A DNA stretch of 64,000 nucleotides from CBDATA01 sp965202845. Its GTDB lineage: Bacteria; Acidobacteriota; Vicinamibacteria; Marinacidobacterales; Marinacidobacteraceae. The position numbers and the translations under genes are program-made. The notes under the pieces were generated by a model. That model made no database searches. It was not told where the DNA came from and saw only the letters and a list, made by a program, of their open reading frames with translations. Position 1 is the first letter of the stretch; every line of letters begins with the position of its first letter. The stretch spans positions 62,001 to 126,000 of the forward strand of contig OZ241856.1 of NCBI GenBank assembly GCA_965202845.1, given 5' to 3'. Below, piece after piece: positions 16,823 to 27,301 of this stretch.

Positions 16823-19800
16823 AAAAGAACAACACGCTCGTTGTGTGCGGGGGAACGGGCGCCCACGTCGCCCTGGCGTTGGTGCGCATGCATGCGCTCG
16901 GCCAGCCGCTCGGCTTCTTCCGTGATTCGGATGGTGAGCCGTTCGTGTTTCCCACCGTCTATCTGGTGGATCAGGACTCCGGTGATGGCAAAGAGGAGGG
17001 AACGGCGTGGCAACGCGTTCGAAAAGCTGTTCGCTCCCATCCGGGACGCTACGACTGGGACAAATCGACGGGCCGCTCGTCGCCTCCCGATTTGAAGAAG
17101 ACCGTTACTCCGCTGCCAGTGGGAGCGGATGGCCACTGGTTTGCTCCGCCCAACAGCAGCATCAGGAATCGATTCGCCGATTCGCCGTATCTTGATCTGC
17201 TCACGTCGAAGTCGCAGCAGGGCATCGACTTTTCGCGCGGGATGATGGGTTCTCCCGCCGTAGGGTCGCTTTTGTTCCGATTGAAGGACATGGATACGGA
17301 ATCTGTCGCCGGGGAAACGAATCACGATGCCAATTACACTGAGATGCTGAGCCAGCGGGGCAAGGTCGCGGTGGTTGGTTCGGCGATCGGCGGAACAGGC
17401 GCTTCCGTGGGGCCGACGTTGGCGAAACGCCTGGTCGCCAACCACCGGGAAGTGATGGCGGTGATGGTGATGAAATGGTTTCAATTCGCAAAGGAAGGTC
17501 TTGACAAGCACAGGCTGGAACAAGCGCAACGGCGCGAACGCGACATGGCGCAGAACGGCGATTCGGCGCTCGCCTACTACGGGCTCGAGCTGGCCAGCAG
17601 GGTGGCCACGGTTCCCGTCGGCGTTCCGGACACCGCCATCACGGATCGGTGCTACACGGGAAACGCGCTGCAGCCGAGCAAGGAGTCCTTCGTCCACGCA
17701 GTCGCGGCCCTGTGCTGTCTGCGTCATTACCTTGATCCCAAACCCTACGCCCGCGGCATCTATCAGATGGGCGCGGAGGATCCGACCCGACTCGGCGGAG
17801 GCAACGGCCTTCCGGGCGGCGGTTCGGTCCAGAGCCTCGCCAACCAGGCGAAGACGCTTTCCCTGGTGCTTGGAGTTTTCGCCGAAACCCTGTCCAGCGG
17901 GGGAGGCCGATTCCAGGCGGATACTGCGATTCGCGAGACAATTCGGAAGCATGACGTCGATCCCAAAGGCGTCGGCAGGGAACTGGAGAAGCTGGTCAGC
18001 GACTACAACGGCCACATCGAGTGGATGGAGAACGTGCTGAAAGTGGAAGTGCGTTCCCCGTCTCCGGAGATACAAAAGGCGTTCCTGCGGGAAGCCGAGT
18101 CGCGCAAGCGACTGGCCAAACAACCCCTTGCGTTGGGGGAAACCGATGACGAGGAGAGGGTGGCGCTGGCGCTCATGCATTGGTCGGCTGCATGGGTGCG
18201 TGAATTTTCACGCGGGAAGAGGGCCGGCGCGTTGGTCGCTTCCACGGAAACACAAGCTTCAGGAGGGTACTGGCCCGATCTCAACGATCCCGAATCGCTC
18301 AATGCCTCCGTTGAAAAACCTGGCGAATTGGTAAATGTCCCCGATGAGAATATCGAGGCGACCATAAGGGGATTTGTTCGAGAAGAAAATGTGGCGGAAA
18401 ACGGCTGGCCCCACCCGATCGCCGCCGTCGATCATTTCCGCTACGCCATTAAGAACGAATATGCGGTTGAGCGTCGACAACTCAAGATGCTGCTGGTCGG
18501 CCTCGTGATGGGAAAATTGACTCTGCGGGACTCTCCGTCGCTGGAAGAAGATCCGCCCCTGCTTTCCCTGGAACGCCTTGTGGACACATATCGCATGGAC
18601 GACCTGCCGGGCTTGGCGTGTGTGCAAGTTGTCTCCCAAAAGCGGGGCGTCGACGTGGTTCTTGGATTCAACTCTCCCCATACGCTCTTGTGCCCGGCGC
18701 CGATTGGGGATAACAAGGCCCTTGAGAACGCATGGAGCGAGCTGTGGAAGGACTTGACCCACTCCGAGCGGCCCAATGACTGGCGAACCGAACCGATTGA
18801 CGAGTGGCGTCCCGCCGACGTGGCCCTCCGCCGGATCCGGGCCTGGATCAAGCTGGAAAAACAACAGCACTCGGGCGCGGCGCCTTCGTGGACGCAAGTA
18901 TTCGCGGAAGACCCGGATCCGGGACCCGAAATCTTTACCTTTGGAAGGGGGCAGAAACTCGAGGTGTACTGGGACGGCAACTTGGCCTCCGTCGCGCTGC
19001 CGACCGAAAGATCCGGCTGCTACTGGCCCGACGATAACACCCGGAAAATCCCGGAAAGCGAACTGATGAAAAGGGCGCCGGGGCTTGCGTCATGGGAAAC
19101 CAGCGAGGGCATGAGATTCGAACGGGTTGAATTCACATTTCCCGACAGGGAAGAACCAACTCGGGGGTTCTGGCGCGAACATCTTGACGACTTGAAAAAG
19201 CAGGGATTCATCCTCGATTACGGCGGCAAGCTGAATGAGCGGCGCTTGGCTGTGCAGATCGCGGAGCGTGAGGCGGCGATTCTGGAGAACGCCGTCCTCC
19301 TCGATCGTGAAAGCATGATGGTTGAGTCGTGCGTTCCGATGAAGCAAGACCCGATTCCCGGTTCCCGGCAGAGACCGGGGCGAATCCGCTACCCCGATTA
19401 CCCCCTGCGTTCCGAATATTTCGACCTCTTGAAAACCGATGAGGGCGAACGTGTCGCCGAGATGCTCAAAAAGGGCGAGCGCGTCCATGTGGAACAGCCG
19501 TTCATTGACGAGAAACCCGACGGATGCACCGCAATGTGGAATTTGCAATTCGCCGGTCGGAGCGATCCGCTTCCCATGATGTTGAAGATAGACGAGGAGC
19601 CCCACGAGGCGCATTGGATGGTCTGGCCATATTTTCGATCCAGAGAAAGCCCGCACTGGCGCGCCTACTATGTCTACCACAACTGCACGGACACCAATCT
19701 CCGTTTGCACGCGCTGTATCTGGATCCCGAAGACGATTGTATCCGCAGGCGCATATCTCCTGTAGAAAGGGGCGCCTACCCAGTCGGATTTCAAGCTGGC

Positions 19801-20400
19801 GATCAGCGCCGGCATACCGGCGGTCCACCGATCGCAGTCGTCTTGGAGCATGCTGAAAGCGGCAATGAACAGGGACTTTACGTGCTGCACCTTTCAATCC
19901 GGGGACGCTTGCAAAAGGATGTCGAGCTGGGAATTGATTTTGGAACCTCGCATACCGTGGCCGCGGTTCGATATGAAGGGAAGAAATATCCGGTTGAATT
20001 GGCTCCTGAACTCGGTGAAGTCGGTCAGCGTTTTCCCCTTGTGCTGCACGTCAGTGAAGATTGGTCTCATGTTATAGACGAAAACAAAGGAGTGGAGAAG
20101 CGCAGCATATGGATGCCGACGTACAGCGAGGAGACTCAAGCCGATATCGACAAGGGATTGCTTGCGTCGGAGCTCATGACGATTGCTCCTCGGGAAGAAC
20201 TCCGCGCCAGGAATCCGTTGAATTGGTATCCTGGTCATGACTATGTGATTCCCTCCATGGACGTACAGCGCAAGGACATCGCTGCTCATATTCTGAACGA
20301 CTTCAAATGGAATGCTTCGGACTTCCTGGGGCAGGAACCCGCACTGCGCGAGGTTTATTTGGGCATGACGATGGAACTGGTCATGGCTGACTTGATTTGT
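16819..20400 (+). pseudogene. Tubulin-like/Hsp70-like fusion protein, 5' part (interrupted by ISL3 element)
   Basis: This fragment holds the first 1194 codons of a gene that would encode 1611 residues if joined to 21877-23130. The N-terminus has two glycine-rich nucleotide-loop motifs: LVVCGGTGAHVALALV (residues 8-23) and GSAIGGTGASVGPTLAKRL (about residue 186). Together they resemble the first and signature loops of tubulin/FtsZ-type GTPases, but a Rossmann fold cannot be excluded. A long middle region is unrecognised. Near residue 1037, ELGIDFGTSHTVAAV is the phosphate-1 loop of an Hsp70/actin-fold ATPase. The start is GTG 16819, overlapping the previous stop. The ISL3 element is inserted after codon 1194 with 8-bp duplication TGATTTGT, adding only a short foreign tail before a stop at 20442. 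Confidence 0.75.
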
Positions 20401-21868
20401 GGCTCTTTCAAATACCGAGTGGGTACGCGACATGAGGGTTGAGCTTGGAGAAGTCCAGTTTTCCGGCGATGAGGAAGAACACGGTGCGGATGGTCTGGAA
20501 GGTTCCGTAGCCTCTGGCTTTCCGCTTGGCCGCCTGAAACAGGCCGTTGAGCGCCTCGATGAAGCCGTTGGTCTGGCGGGTTCGGGCCCACGCGACGATG
20601 CCCTCGAGATGTTTGCGGATCATCCGCGCGACGGCTTTCATGGGTTCTACCTTGGAGCGGTTCACGTTGGCGCACCACTGCCGGAGCATGGCTCGGACGA
20701 CGTTGACCTGCTTGCGGTTGAGGATGTTCCGGAGTTGTTCGCGGTACATCCAGGCTCGGGCGGTGCGCTTGCCGGGGGCCTGCGCGATGAGGGCGTTGAG
20801 TTGGGCGCGTTGTTCGGCGCCGAGTCGTTCGGGGCTCTTGAGGAGCGCCCAGCGCATGCCCTTGAGTTGCGGGTTGGCGCGCTGCTCGATGCGCCGGGTC
20901 TGGTCGAGGGCCTTGGACGCGTGGGCGATGACGTGGAATTTGTCGAAGGTGATTTGGGCGTTGGGGAGATGCTCTGCGACGCCCTTGATGTAGGCGGGGG
21001 ACATGTCGCTGGAGACGACTTCGACGGCTTCGGGGTCTCCGCCGTGGGCTTCGAGGCTTCGGGCGAATCGGTCGACGGAGTCGGCGGCGCGGCCTTCTCC
21101 GACGAAGATGACCCGGCGTTTTCGGGCGTCTGCGACGACGGTGACGTAGTTGTGGCCGCGGGCGCGGGAGGTTTCGTCGATGGCGACGGCGCGGACGTCG
21201 GCTTGGTCGTCGGTCTCGGTGGCGAGTTCCACATAGCGGTTGGAGATGGCTTGGGTTTGGTGCTGGGAGAGTCCGGCGAGCCGTGCGACGGCGGCGAAGG
21301 TCATGTCCTGGCACATGGCGAGAATCAAGGCTTCGAAGAGGAGGGAGAACCCGGAGAGCTTGCCGGCCCAGGGCGGCGAGACCAGCGCGACCTTGCCGTC
21401 GGGGAGGCGCACCCGGGGGACGCGCGCCACCAGTTCGCACTCGAATTGGAAGAAGTTGAGGTGGCGGAAGCGCTTGGTCTTGGTGTCGTGGACCGGATGG
21501 AGGCCGTCGTGGTTCTGGTGGGCGAAGCGGGCGCCCCTGCGGAAATCGACGCGGATGCTCAGCTTTCCTTGGTCCTTGTCGAATTCCACGTTCTCGACGA
21601 ACCAGGGGTCCGGGATGCCGAGGGCTTGGGCGAAAAGCTCGTGTAGCACTGGATGCGCTCCTTTTTTTCAGGGTCGAAAGCGGGAAAAGTGTTCCATTGG
21701 TGTGTGGCGACGCTGGCTGGGGACGGTTGCGGCTCCCCGCTTTCGACCCTTTTTCGAGCGTGCCCGCCGGATTCCGTGAGTCAAGGGTTCGCTACGCCGT
21801 GCAAGCCCGCCCTTGACACCCGGAATCCCGGCGGTCTCCATTCTACCCACTCAAATCTCAATTGAGGC
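20401..21868 (-). mobile_element. ISL3-family insertion sequence, copy 1
   Basis: The element is 1468 bp. The left end begins GGCTCTTTCAAATACC and the right end, read inward, begins GCCTCAATTGAG; both then share GAGTGGGTA, so the terminal repeats are imperfect over about 25 bp. It is flanked by the exact 8-bp direct repeat TGATTTGT (20393-20400 and 21869-21876). ISL3 elements make 8-bp duplications, so this fits. Removing the element and one repeat rejoins the host gene in frame (ADLI-CRHLKAF). The transposase reads leftward. This copy differs from copies 2 and 3 at several positions and is therefore a slightly older or separate lineage. Confidence 0.95.
20408..21649 (-). CDS. ISL3 family transposase, copy 1
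   Basis: This 413-residue DDE transposase is of the IS204/IS1001/IS1096/IS1165 type. The catalytic region includes AIDETSRARGHNYVTVV and SSDMSPAYIKGVAEHLPNA, and the C-terminal ETNGFIEALNGLFQ-like block carries the final Glu (FIEALNGLFQAAKRKARGYG). The start is GTG 21649 behind an AAGGAG ribosome-binding site; the stop lies within the terminal repeat. Compared with copies 2 and 3 it differs at six residues, for example D for N in VRLPDGK and A for P in RLGAEQ. It looks intact and functional. Confidence 0.95.
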   Translation of the reverse strand: MLHELFAQALGIPDPWFVENVEFDKDQGKLSIRVDFRRGARFAHQNHDGLHPVHDTKTKRFRHLNFFQFECELVARVPRVRLPDGKVALVSPPWAGKLSGFSLLFEALILAMCQDMTFAAVARLAGLSQHQTQAISNRYVELATETDDQADVRAVAIDETSRARGHNYVTVVADARKRRVIFVGEGRAADSVDRFARSLEAHGGDPEAVEVVSSDMSPAYIKGVAEHLPNAQITFDKFHVIAHASKALDQTRRIEQRANPQLKGMRWALLKSPERLGAEQRAQLNALIAQAPGKRTARAWMYREQLRNILNRKQVNVVRAMLRQWCANVNRSKVEPMKAVARMIRKHLEGIVAWARTRQTNGFIEALNGLFQAAKRKARGYGTFQTIRTVFFLIAGKLDFSKLNPHVAYPLGI

Positions 21869-21876
21869 TGATTTGT

Positions 21877-23130
21877 CGTCATCTGAAGGCGTTTCCGGAA
21901 TATGTGGATACCACCTTTACCTACCCGCTGCGTTCCTCGCCCAGGGAGATGCAGGATTTCCAGCGCACGCTGCGTCGCGTGATGGAAAGCAGCACGCGCA
22001 GCCTGGGAAGCAATTTTCGGCCAAAGGATAAAATCGGAATCTACAATGAATCCCGAGCCGCCCGGATCACTGTGGGCAATCTGGGCGAAGTCTGCCTGGT
22101 AGGGGATCTCGGTGGCGGAACGCTGGACATCTTCCTTTCTGCCGAGCCGGGTCCCGGGATCGAATTCGAGGAAGTGGCCGATAGCGCGAAGCTCGGCGGC
22201 AACGCGCTGCTGCGCACGATGGCCGAACATGCCGGCCAGTTCCTCCCCGAAGGGTGGGGGAACTCCGAAGACGCCCAGATCCGTCTGCGCACCTGGATGC
22301 GCTCCAGGGGCGCCGCGTCGCTCTTGGGATATGGCGACGGAAACGCTGAGCGGCATCCCGGGCTGGAGGTCACGGGTTTTTCAAAGCCCGGGGACGCGAA
22401 GGCCACCCGGGCGTTGATCGGACGCTATTTCCGACTGGTGGTCGAGTACATGGCGCGCAGCCTGGTGGCGTATCTGGTTCGCCATTGGCACCCCCGGATG
22501 CGGGAGCGCGGTACGGGAGACCACGGGAAGCTCAGGGTGAAGGTGGCGCTTCGGGGCAACGGCTGGCGCCTTTGGCCCGACACCGCGAGCTATGCAGAGA
22601 TCAACCAGAAAATTGCGACGGTCGTTGCGGGGCGAGCCAGGGAACTGTGGCAAGACCCGACCGGAGATCGGGATCCGTGGTGCGGAAGCCTTCCGATCTA
22701 TGATGCGCCCCGTTGTTCTTCGGGGCAATCTTCCCATGAGAACCCCAAGGTCGCGCCGATCCTGCGGGCCGTTGGAGAGGCGCAGCGGCATGAAGAAATC
22801 CGCACTTTTTCCCACGTCCTGGTTCAGCTTGAGATTCAGCGGATGCCGGGAGACGAGGGATCACGGAGAATCCGATGGTTTGACCGGATGCCAGTGGAAA
22901 TCGGAGGAGACGGCGCTGTCGTGGAGTTCGACAAGATTGAACCACCGTTCACGTTGATGCGTCCTGGTTCCCCGCTTCGGTGTCTTGACGATATTGAAGA
23001 TGATCTCAAACGAGAGATCAAACAGGACATCAAGGATTGGGAATCCAGTGAATCCGATTTCAAGGCGCCGGTCGCCTCGTTCGTATGGGAGCGCGTGTTC
23101 CGATCCAAACGCTTCGTGAAGGGCGAGTGA
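21877..23130 (+). pseudogene. Tubulin-like/Hsp70-like fusion protein, 3' part
   Basis: These are the last 417 codons of the gene split by ISL3 copy 1. The sequence resumes CRHLKAFPEYVDTTFTYPLR. It contains CLVGDLGGGTLDIFLS (about residue 1268 of the rejoined protein), the phosphate-2 loop of Hsp70/actin-fold ATPases, and KLGGNALLR, similar to the region following that loop in DnaK. The two Hsp70 loops thus lie on opposite sides of the insertion, proving that one ATPase domain was cut. The final ~150 residues are unrecognised. The stop overlaps the ATG of the next gene (TGATG), a sign of tight translational coupling. Confidence 0.8.
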
Positions 23131-23910
23131 TGGGGCCCGGTTTCCAGACGACGCCCAACCGGTCGGGCGTCCCGTTTACCGTAGTCTTTCTGGGTTTGTT
23201 CGGCTGTGCGTGTCTGGGAGTTGGAGGCTTGGGTTTTTCCCTGCTGTGGATTTTGTGGCGTACGAGCGTGCCACTTGGTGTAGTTGGTTTGACCCTGGGC
23301 GGCTTGGTGGTTCTGGGAGCGGCTCTGGCGCTTGTCGGAGTGGCCTGCGTGCTGTCCGGACGGAGGCTTCAAGGCGCTCCGGATCGGGTTTCCGTAATGG
23401 GAGAGCGGACGGGGCAAGCCCGGGAAGCGTCGCGCCGCGAGGCGTTCCTTTCGTCGCCTCGACCGGTCGTTTCGGCTCCAGAGGGGTCAACACCGGTTTC
23501 CCCTCCGATCCGGGAAGCGCCGCGCCGCAAGGCATCCCCTTCGCCGTATCAAGCGAACATTTCGACTGCGGAAATGCCACCAGCACCGGCTTCCCCCCCG
23601 ATCAGGGAGGCGCCGCCAGTGGAAGGGTTGCGGCCTGACAGACTGATCGCCGCTTGGGAAGAGTATCGACGCGAGGGGGGCGGACACTTCAAGCAGAACG
23701 GTCTGCAGAAATTTCTGGACCAGAAAGGAATCACGGCGACCGTCAGTGCGAGCGAGCAAATTGACGCTGGCGAATCTGTTCTTTTCGTGAAAAACGTCGG
23801 GCAAACACCCGAGTATTTTGTTCTGCCCAGTTTCCAAAAATCGCCGCAGGAGGTCGCAGTCTGGTTCGACGATTGTGGCGACGGGAGGCTGACCAGTCGC
23901 GTCAAAAAAT
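23130..23910 (+). pseudogene. Two-span membrane protein, main part (interrupted by ISL3 copy 2)
   Basis: When rejoined with 25387-25460 this gene encodes 284 residues. Two N-terminal spans are clear: GVPFTVVFLGLFGCACLGVGG and LGVVGLTLGGLVVLGAALAL. A Pro/Ser/Arg-rich linker follows, with a repeated motif of the form PPIREAPR (at least three copies around residues 125-170). A C-terminal globular domain starts near RPDRLIAAWEEYRREGG and includes GITATVSASEQIDAGE. I do not recognise the domain. The insertion removes only the last 24 residues, so a nearly full-length product ending KKCLN is still possible. The 8-bp duplication is CAAAAAAT. Confidence 0.7.
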
Positions 23911-24029
23911 GCCTCAATTGAGATTTGAGTGGGTAGAATGGAGACCGCCGGGATTCCGGGTGTCAAGGGCGGGCTTGCACGGCGTAGCGAACCCTTGACT
24001 CACGGAATCCGGCGGGCACGCTCGAAAAA

Positions 24030-24108
24030 GGGTCGAAAGCGGGAAGCCGCAACCGTCCCCAGCCAGCGTCGCCACACACCAATGGAACACTTTTCCCGCT
24101 TTCGACCC
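24030..24108 (+). promoter_or_regulatory. Long hairpin upstream of the ISL3 transposase gene
   Basis: GGGTCGAAAGCGGGA (24030-24044) pairs perfectly with TCCCGCTTTCGACCC (24094-24108), followed by a run of seven A and then the AAGGAG ribosome-binding site of the transposase. The same structure is in copies 1 and 3. It may block translation from transcripts entering the element from outside, a control known from other insertion sequences. This role is inferred. Confidence 0.5.
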
Positions 24109-24129
24109 TGAAAAAAAGGAGCGCATCCA

Positions 24130-25371
24130 GTGCTACACGAGCTTTTCGCCCAAGCCCTCGGCATCCCGGACCCCTGGTTCGTCGAGAACGTGGAATTCGA
24201 CAAGGACCAAGGAAAGCTGAGCATCCGCGTCGATTTCCGCAGGGGCGCCCGCTTCGCCCACCAGAACCACGACGGCCTCCATCCGGTCCACGACACCAAG
24301 ACCAAGCGCTTCCGCCACCTCAACTTCTTCCAATTCGAGTGCGAACTGGTGGCGCGCGTCCCCCGGGTGCGCCTCCCCAACGGCAAGGTCGCGCTGGTCT
24401 CGCCGCCCTGGGCCGGCAAGCTCTCCGGGTTCTCCCTCCTCTTCGAAGCCTTGATTCTCGCCATGTGCCAGGACATGACCTTCGCCGCCGTCGCACGGCT
24501 CGCCGGACTCTCCCAGCACCAAACCCAGGCCATCTCCAACCGCTATGTGGAACTCGCCACCGAAACCGACGACCAAGCCGACGTCCGCGCCGTCGCCATC
24601 GACGAAACCTCCCGCGCGCGCGGCCACAACTACGTCACCGTCGTCGCAGACGCCCGAAAACGCCGGGTCATCTTCGTCGGAGAAGGCCGCGCCGCCGACT
24701 CCGTCGACCGATTCGCCCGAAGCCTCGAAGCCCACGGCGGAGACCCCGAAGCCGTCGAAGTCGCCTCCATCGACATGTCCCCCGCCTACATGAAGGGCGT
24801 CGCAGAGCATCTCCCCAACGCCCAGATCACCTTCGACAAATTCCACGTCATCGCTCACGCATCCAAGGCCCTCGACCAGACCCGGCGCATCGAGCAGCGC
24901 GCCAACCCCCAACTCAAGGGCATGCGCTGGGCGCTCCTCAAAAATCCCGAACGACTCGGCCCCGAACAGCGCGCCCAACTCAACGCTCTCATCGCGCAGG
25001 CCCCCGGAAAGCGCACCGCCCGAGCCTGGATGTACCGCGAGCAACTCCGGAACATCCTCAACCGCAAGCAGGTCAACGTCGTCAGAGCCATGCTCCGGCA
25101 GTGGTGCGCCAACGTGAACCGCTCCAAGGTCGAACCCATGAAAGCCGTCGCGCGGATGATCCGCAAACATCTCGAGGGCATCGTCGCGTGGGCCCGAACC
25201 CGCCAGACCAACGGCTTCATCGAGGCGCTCAACGGCCTGTTTCAGGCGGCCAAGCGGAAAGCCAGAGGCTACGGAACCTTCCAGACCATCCGCACCGTGT
25301 TCTTCCTCATCGCCGGAAAACTGGACTTCTCCAAGCTCAACCCTCATGTCGCGTACCCACTCGGTATTTGA
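24130..25371 (+). CDS. ISL3 family transposase, copy 2
   Basis: The 413-residue transposase is identical in protein sequence to copy 3. The GTG start at 24130 follows AAAAAAAGGAG. The catalytic Asp region reads ASIDMSPAYMKG, where copy 1 has SSDMSPAYIKG in the equivalent place. It looks intact. Confidence 0.95.
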   Translation: MLHELFAQALGIPDPWFVENVEFDKDQGKLSIRVDFRRGARFAHQNHDGLHPVHDTKTKRFRHLNFFQFECELVARVPRVRLPNGKVALVSPPWAGKLSGFSLLFEALILAMCQDMTFAAVARLAGLSQHQTQAISNRYVELATETDDQADVRAVAIDETSRARGHNYVTVVADARKRRVIFVGEGRAADSVDRFARSLEAHGGDPEAVEVASIDMSPAYMKGVAEHLPNAQITFDKFHVIAHASKALDQTRRIEQRANPQLKGMRWALLKNPERLGPEQRAQLNALIAQAPGKRTARAWMYREQLRNILNRKQVNVVRAMLRQWCANVNRSKVEPMKAVARMIRKHLEGIVAWARTRQTNGFIEALNGLFQAAKRKARGYGTFQTIRTVFFLIAGKLDFSKLNPHVAYPLGI

Positions 25372-25386
25372 AAGAGCCCAAAAAAT

Positions 25387-25460
25387 TGAGGCTGTTGGCC
25401 CAAGCCCGGAGGACCGGGGAGGGCGAATTCAAGCCGATCAAACGAGGAGAAGTCGCATGA
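25387..25460 (+). pseudogene. Two-span membrane protein, last 24 codons
   Basis: This tail of the gene broken by ISL3 copy 2 reads LRLLAQARRTGEGEFKPIKR and ends at TGA 25458-25460. That stop overlaps the ATG of the vWA gene (ATGA). It is basic and lacks features of its own. It confirms the junction, because the frame continues without a break once the element and one CAAAAAAT are removed. Confidence 0.75.
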
Positions 25461-26447
25461 AATATCTGGTACGTCCGATGTGGTGGGTCGGGTGTTTCGT
25501 CCTGTTGATGGCGGGAGCGGGAGTCACGATTGCCACGAGTGGCGGTTGTGGCTTTTCCGGTGATTCCGCCGGAGCGTGTGGCGGCGATGCCGAACCGGTC
25601 CGGGGACTGCCGCCCTTGACGGCGGAGGCGAAGCCGCGAGACGAGGACGCGAATTCGGGGTGGTCCGGCTCGCCAGGGGAACCGCTGGTTCGGTCCAGCC
25701 CGCCAGGAGGACCGGAAGTCGTCGATCTCTACCTTGACCTCTCGGGGTCGATGGCCGGCTTCCTCCCTCAATTTGCGTCCAATTCGACTTCCGTGGCATT
25801 TCCGTTCACAGTCCAGAACCTGACAAATCACATGGCGCGCGAATTTGGCAGCGCGAGCGCTCCCATTCAATGGACGGGCGTGGATCAAGAACTGCAGGAT
25901 ATGTGGGGATTCCAGGCGTACCAGCTTGAACGTGGAATGTTCGACGGTCAGTCCACGCAGCTTGACCTTGCCGTGGAACGCATGCTCGCCAATTTTCGTA
26001 GCGGCCGCGCAGAAGCCGCCGCCTTGATCACAGATCTTATAGCGACCCATAGCGCTGTAGGGCCTTTGGAGCTTCTCCGCGCCCTCCGCAATTGGTTGGA
26101 CTCCCACGACGTGCAAAGCGGCGTATTTCACATCGGTCTTTTCGGCATGAAAGCTGAATACTGGGTTTCGGCGGGAGGAGTGCAGGAGATACAACAGAAA
26201 AGGCCTGTCTACGTGTTGGTTCTGGGGCGGGGAGCGGAAAAGATTGAGTCGGTCATGGAGTCGCTTGAAGCCACCGTGGCGGATCTGAACAACAGGCGTG
26301 GCGGCCAGGATCGAATTGAGTCGCGGTGGGAACTCTTGACTCGCAGACCGAGCGTGACGGTCTCCTGCCACGCTCATGCCCAGGGCGACGATTCGAATCG
26401 GTCGAATCAGTTCGCCTTGTTCCAAAACGATCGGCGGGAACATTGTT
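25457..26447 (+). pseudogene. Exported vWA-domain protein D, main part (interrupted by IS5-like element)
   Basis: Rejoined with 27302-27669 this gene encodes 452 residues. An N-terminal signal or lipoprotein-type leader (WWVGCFVLLMAGAGVTIATS then GGCGFS) is followed by a Pro/acidic linker and a von Willebrand A-like domain. The metal-ion-dependent adhesion site is complete: D-x-S-x-S in YLDLSGSMAGF (about residue 90), a Thr in QSTQLDLAVERM, and an Asp in ALITDLIAT. It is 40-50% similar by eye to the following gene and shares the block VYVLVLGRG. The protein probably works outside the inner membrane as a metal-dependent binding subunit. The IS insertion removes the last 122 codons from the reading frame. 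Confidence 0.75.
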
Positions 26448-27299
26448 GAACCTATCTCAAAATTGCCTGAGAAGGACTGTGATGCAGGCCAGCTGAACGA
26501 AACCCAAGAAGTTTTCTGGATGAAATTCCCATCGAATCAGAATCCGTCGCTGCCACTGTATCCACGCGAAGAAGCGTTCTACCATCCACCTCCTCTGATA
26601 CCGACGTAGCCGACGTCCGTCTTGCGTCCTCGGCCTCTTTCGGTTCTTGCGGTGCGGCGCGATCATGTTGATTCCTTTCTCGCGCATATCCTCGTCCAAC
26701 GCATCACTGTCGTAGGCTTTGTCTCCAATCAGATTTTTCGGTTTTTCTTCTACCATGCGGAATGGCAGATTCAACTGAACCAACTTCACTTCGTGGTGAT
26801 TCGCAGCATGTACGCTGATCGAGTAAGGCAAACCATGTTTCTCAACTATCGCCATGATCCTCATGCCTTTACCACGCTTCGTCCGTCCGATTTCGAGACC
26901 TCCGCCTTTCGCAGGTAAGAACATTCCGTCGATAAAACCTTCCGATCCATCGTACTGACCGCACTCTTGAAGTTCAGCTACCAATCTCTCCATGATTTTC
27001 GGATAAACACCGGCGCGACACCAGGCTTGATACCTGCGATGAACGGTTTTGTAATTCGGATACTCTGGCGGCAGAAACCTCCACGGCGCACCGGTATGCA
27101 GGAGCCAAAGAACGGCTTCGAGAACTTCGCGTGCGGGCACGGGCTTTCGTCCCCGACGTCCTTTGGGGATGTTTTCTTCCGGGAAGAATTTCTGAATTTT
27201 CCCCCAGTATTTTTCTCTGATTCGAATCAAGTGGGCCAAGCGGGACATGGTTTGGATTGTACACAGATCATCCCAAAATTTCAATTACGAGATAGGTTC
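26448..27299 (-). mobile_element. IS5-family-like insertion sequence
   Basis: The element is 852 bp with terminal inverted repeats GAACCTATCTCnnAATTG at both ends (left end at 26448, right end at 27299). The most likely target duplication is TT (26446-26447 and 27300-27301). Excision with one TT restores the host frame and makes it collinear, residue for residue, with the paralogous gene downstream (REHCCQRGD against GQHLCRRPD). The transposase reads leftward. It is unrelated to the three ISL3 copies, so this operon was hit by two different families. Confidence 0.9.
26457..27248 (-). CDS. IS5 family transposase
   Basis: This 263-residue DDE transposase starts at MSRLAHLIRIREKYW; an in-frame ATG 12 codons upstream (27284) lies within the terminal region and is less likely. 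The N-terminal domain GRKPVPAREVLEAVLWLLHT with GAPWRFLP is typical of the IS427-like subgroup. Catalytic blocks are EGFIDGMFLPAKGGG, NLIGDKAYDSDALDED and WMVERFFAWIQWQRRI (the DDE residues plus the Y-x2-R-x3-E-like motif). The gene is intact. Confidence 0.9.
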   Translation of the reverse strand: MSRLAHLIRIREKYWGKIQKFFPEENIPKGRRGRKPVPAREVLEAVLWLLHTGAPWRFLPPEYPNYKTVHRRYQAWCRAGVYPKIMERLVAELQECGQYDGSEGFIDGMFLPAKGGGLEIGRTKRGKGMRIMAIVEKHGLPYSISVHAANHHEVKLVQLNLPFRMVEEKPKNLIGDKAYDSDALDEDMREKGINMIAPHRKNRKRPRTQDGRRLRRYQRRWMVERFFAWIQWQRRILIRWEFHPENFLGFVQLACITVLLRQF

Positions 27300-27301
27300 T
27301 T

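Larger units (their letters stand above)
23911..25378 (+). mobile_element. ISL3-family insertion sequence, copy 2 (opposite orientation)
   Basis: The element has the same 1468-bp length as copy 1 but is inverted. It is flanked by the exact 8-bp duplication CAAAAAAT at 23903-23910 and 25379-25386. Removing the element plus one repeat restores the frame of the membrane-protein gene through to a stop at 25460. The encoded transposase is identical to that of copy 3. Together with copy 1 it forms inverted repeats about 2 kb apart, and with copy 3 inverted repeats about 4 kb apart. Confidence 0.95.

Noticed and set aside
20433..21646. Long open frame (over 400 codons) antisense to the ISL3 transposase in all three copies
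   Set aside because: Its composition (runs of V, G, D, E) is what the mirror of a GC-rich gene gives. The opposite strand has all transposase motifs and a good ribosome-binding site.
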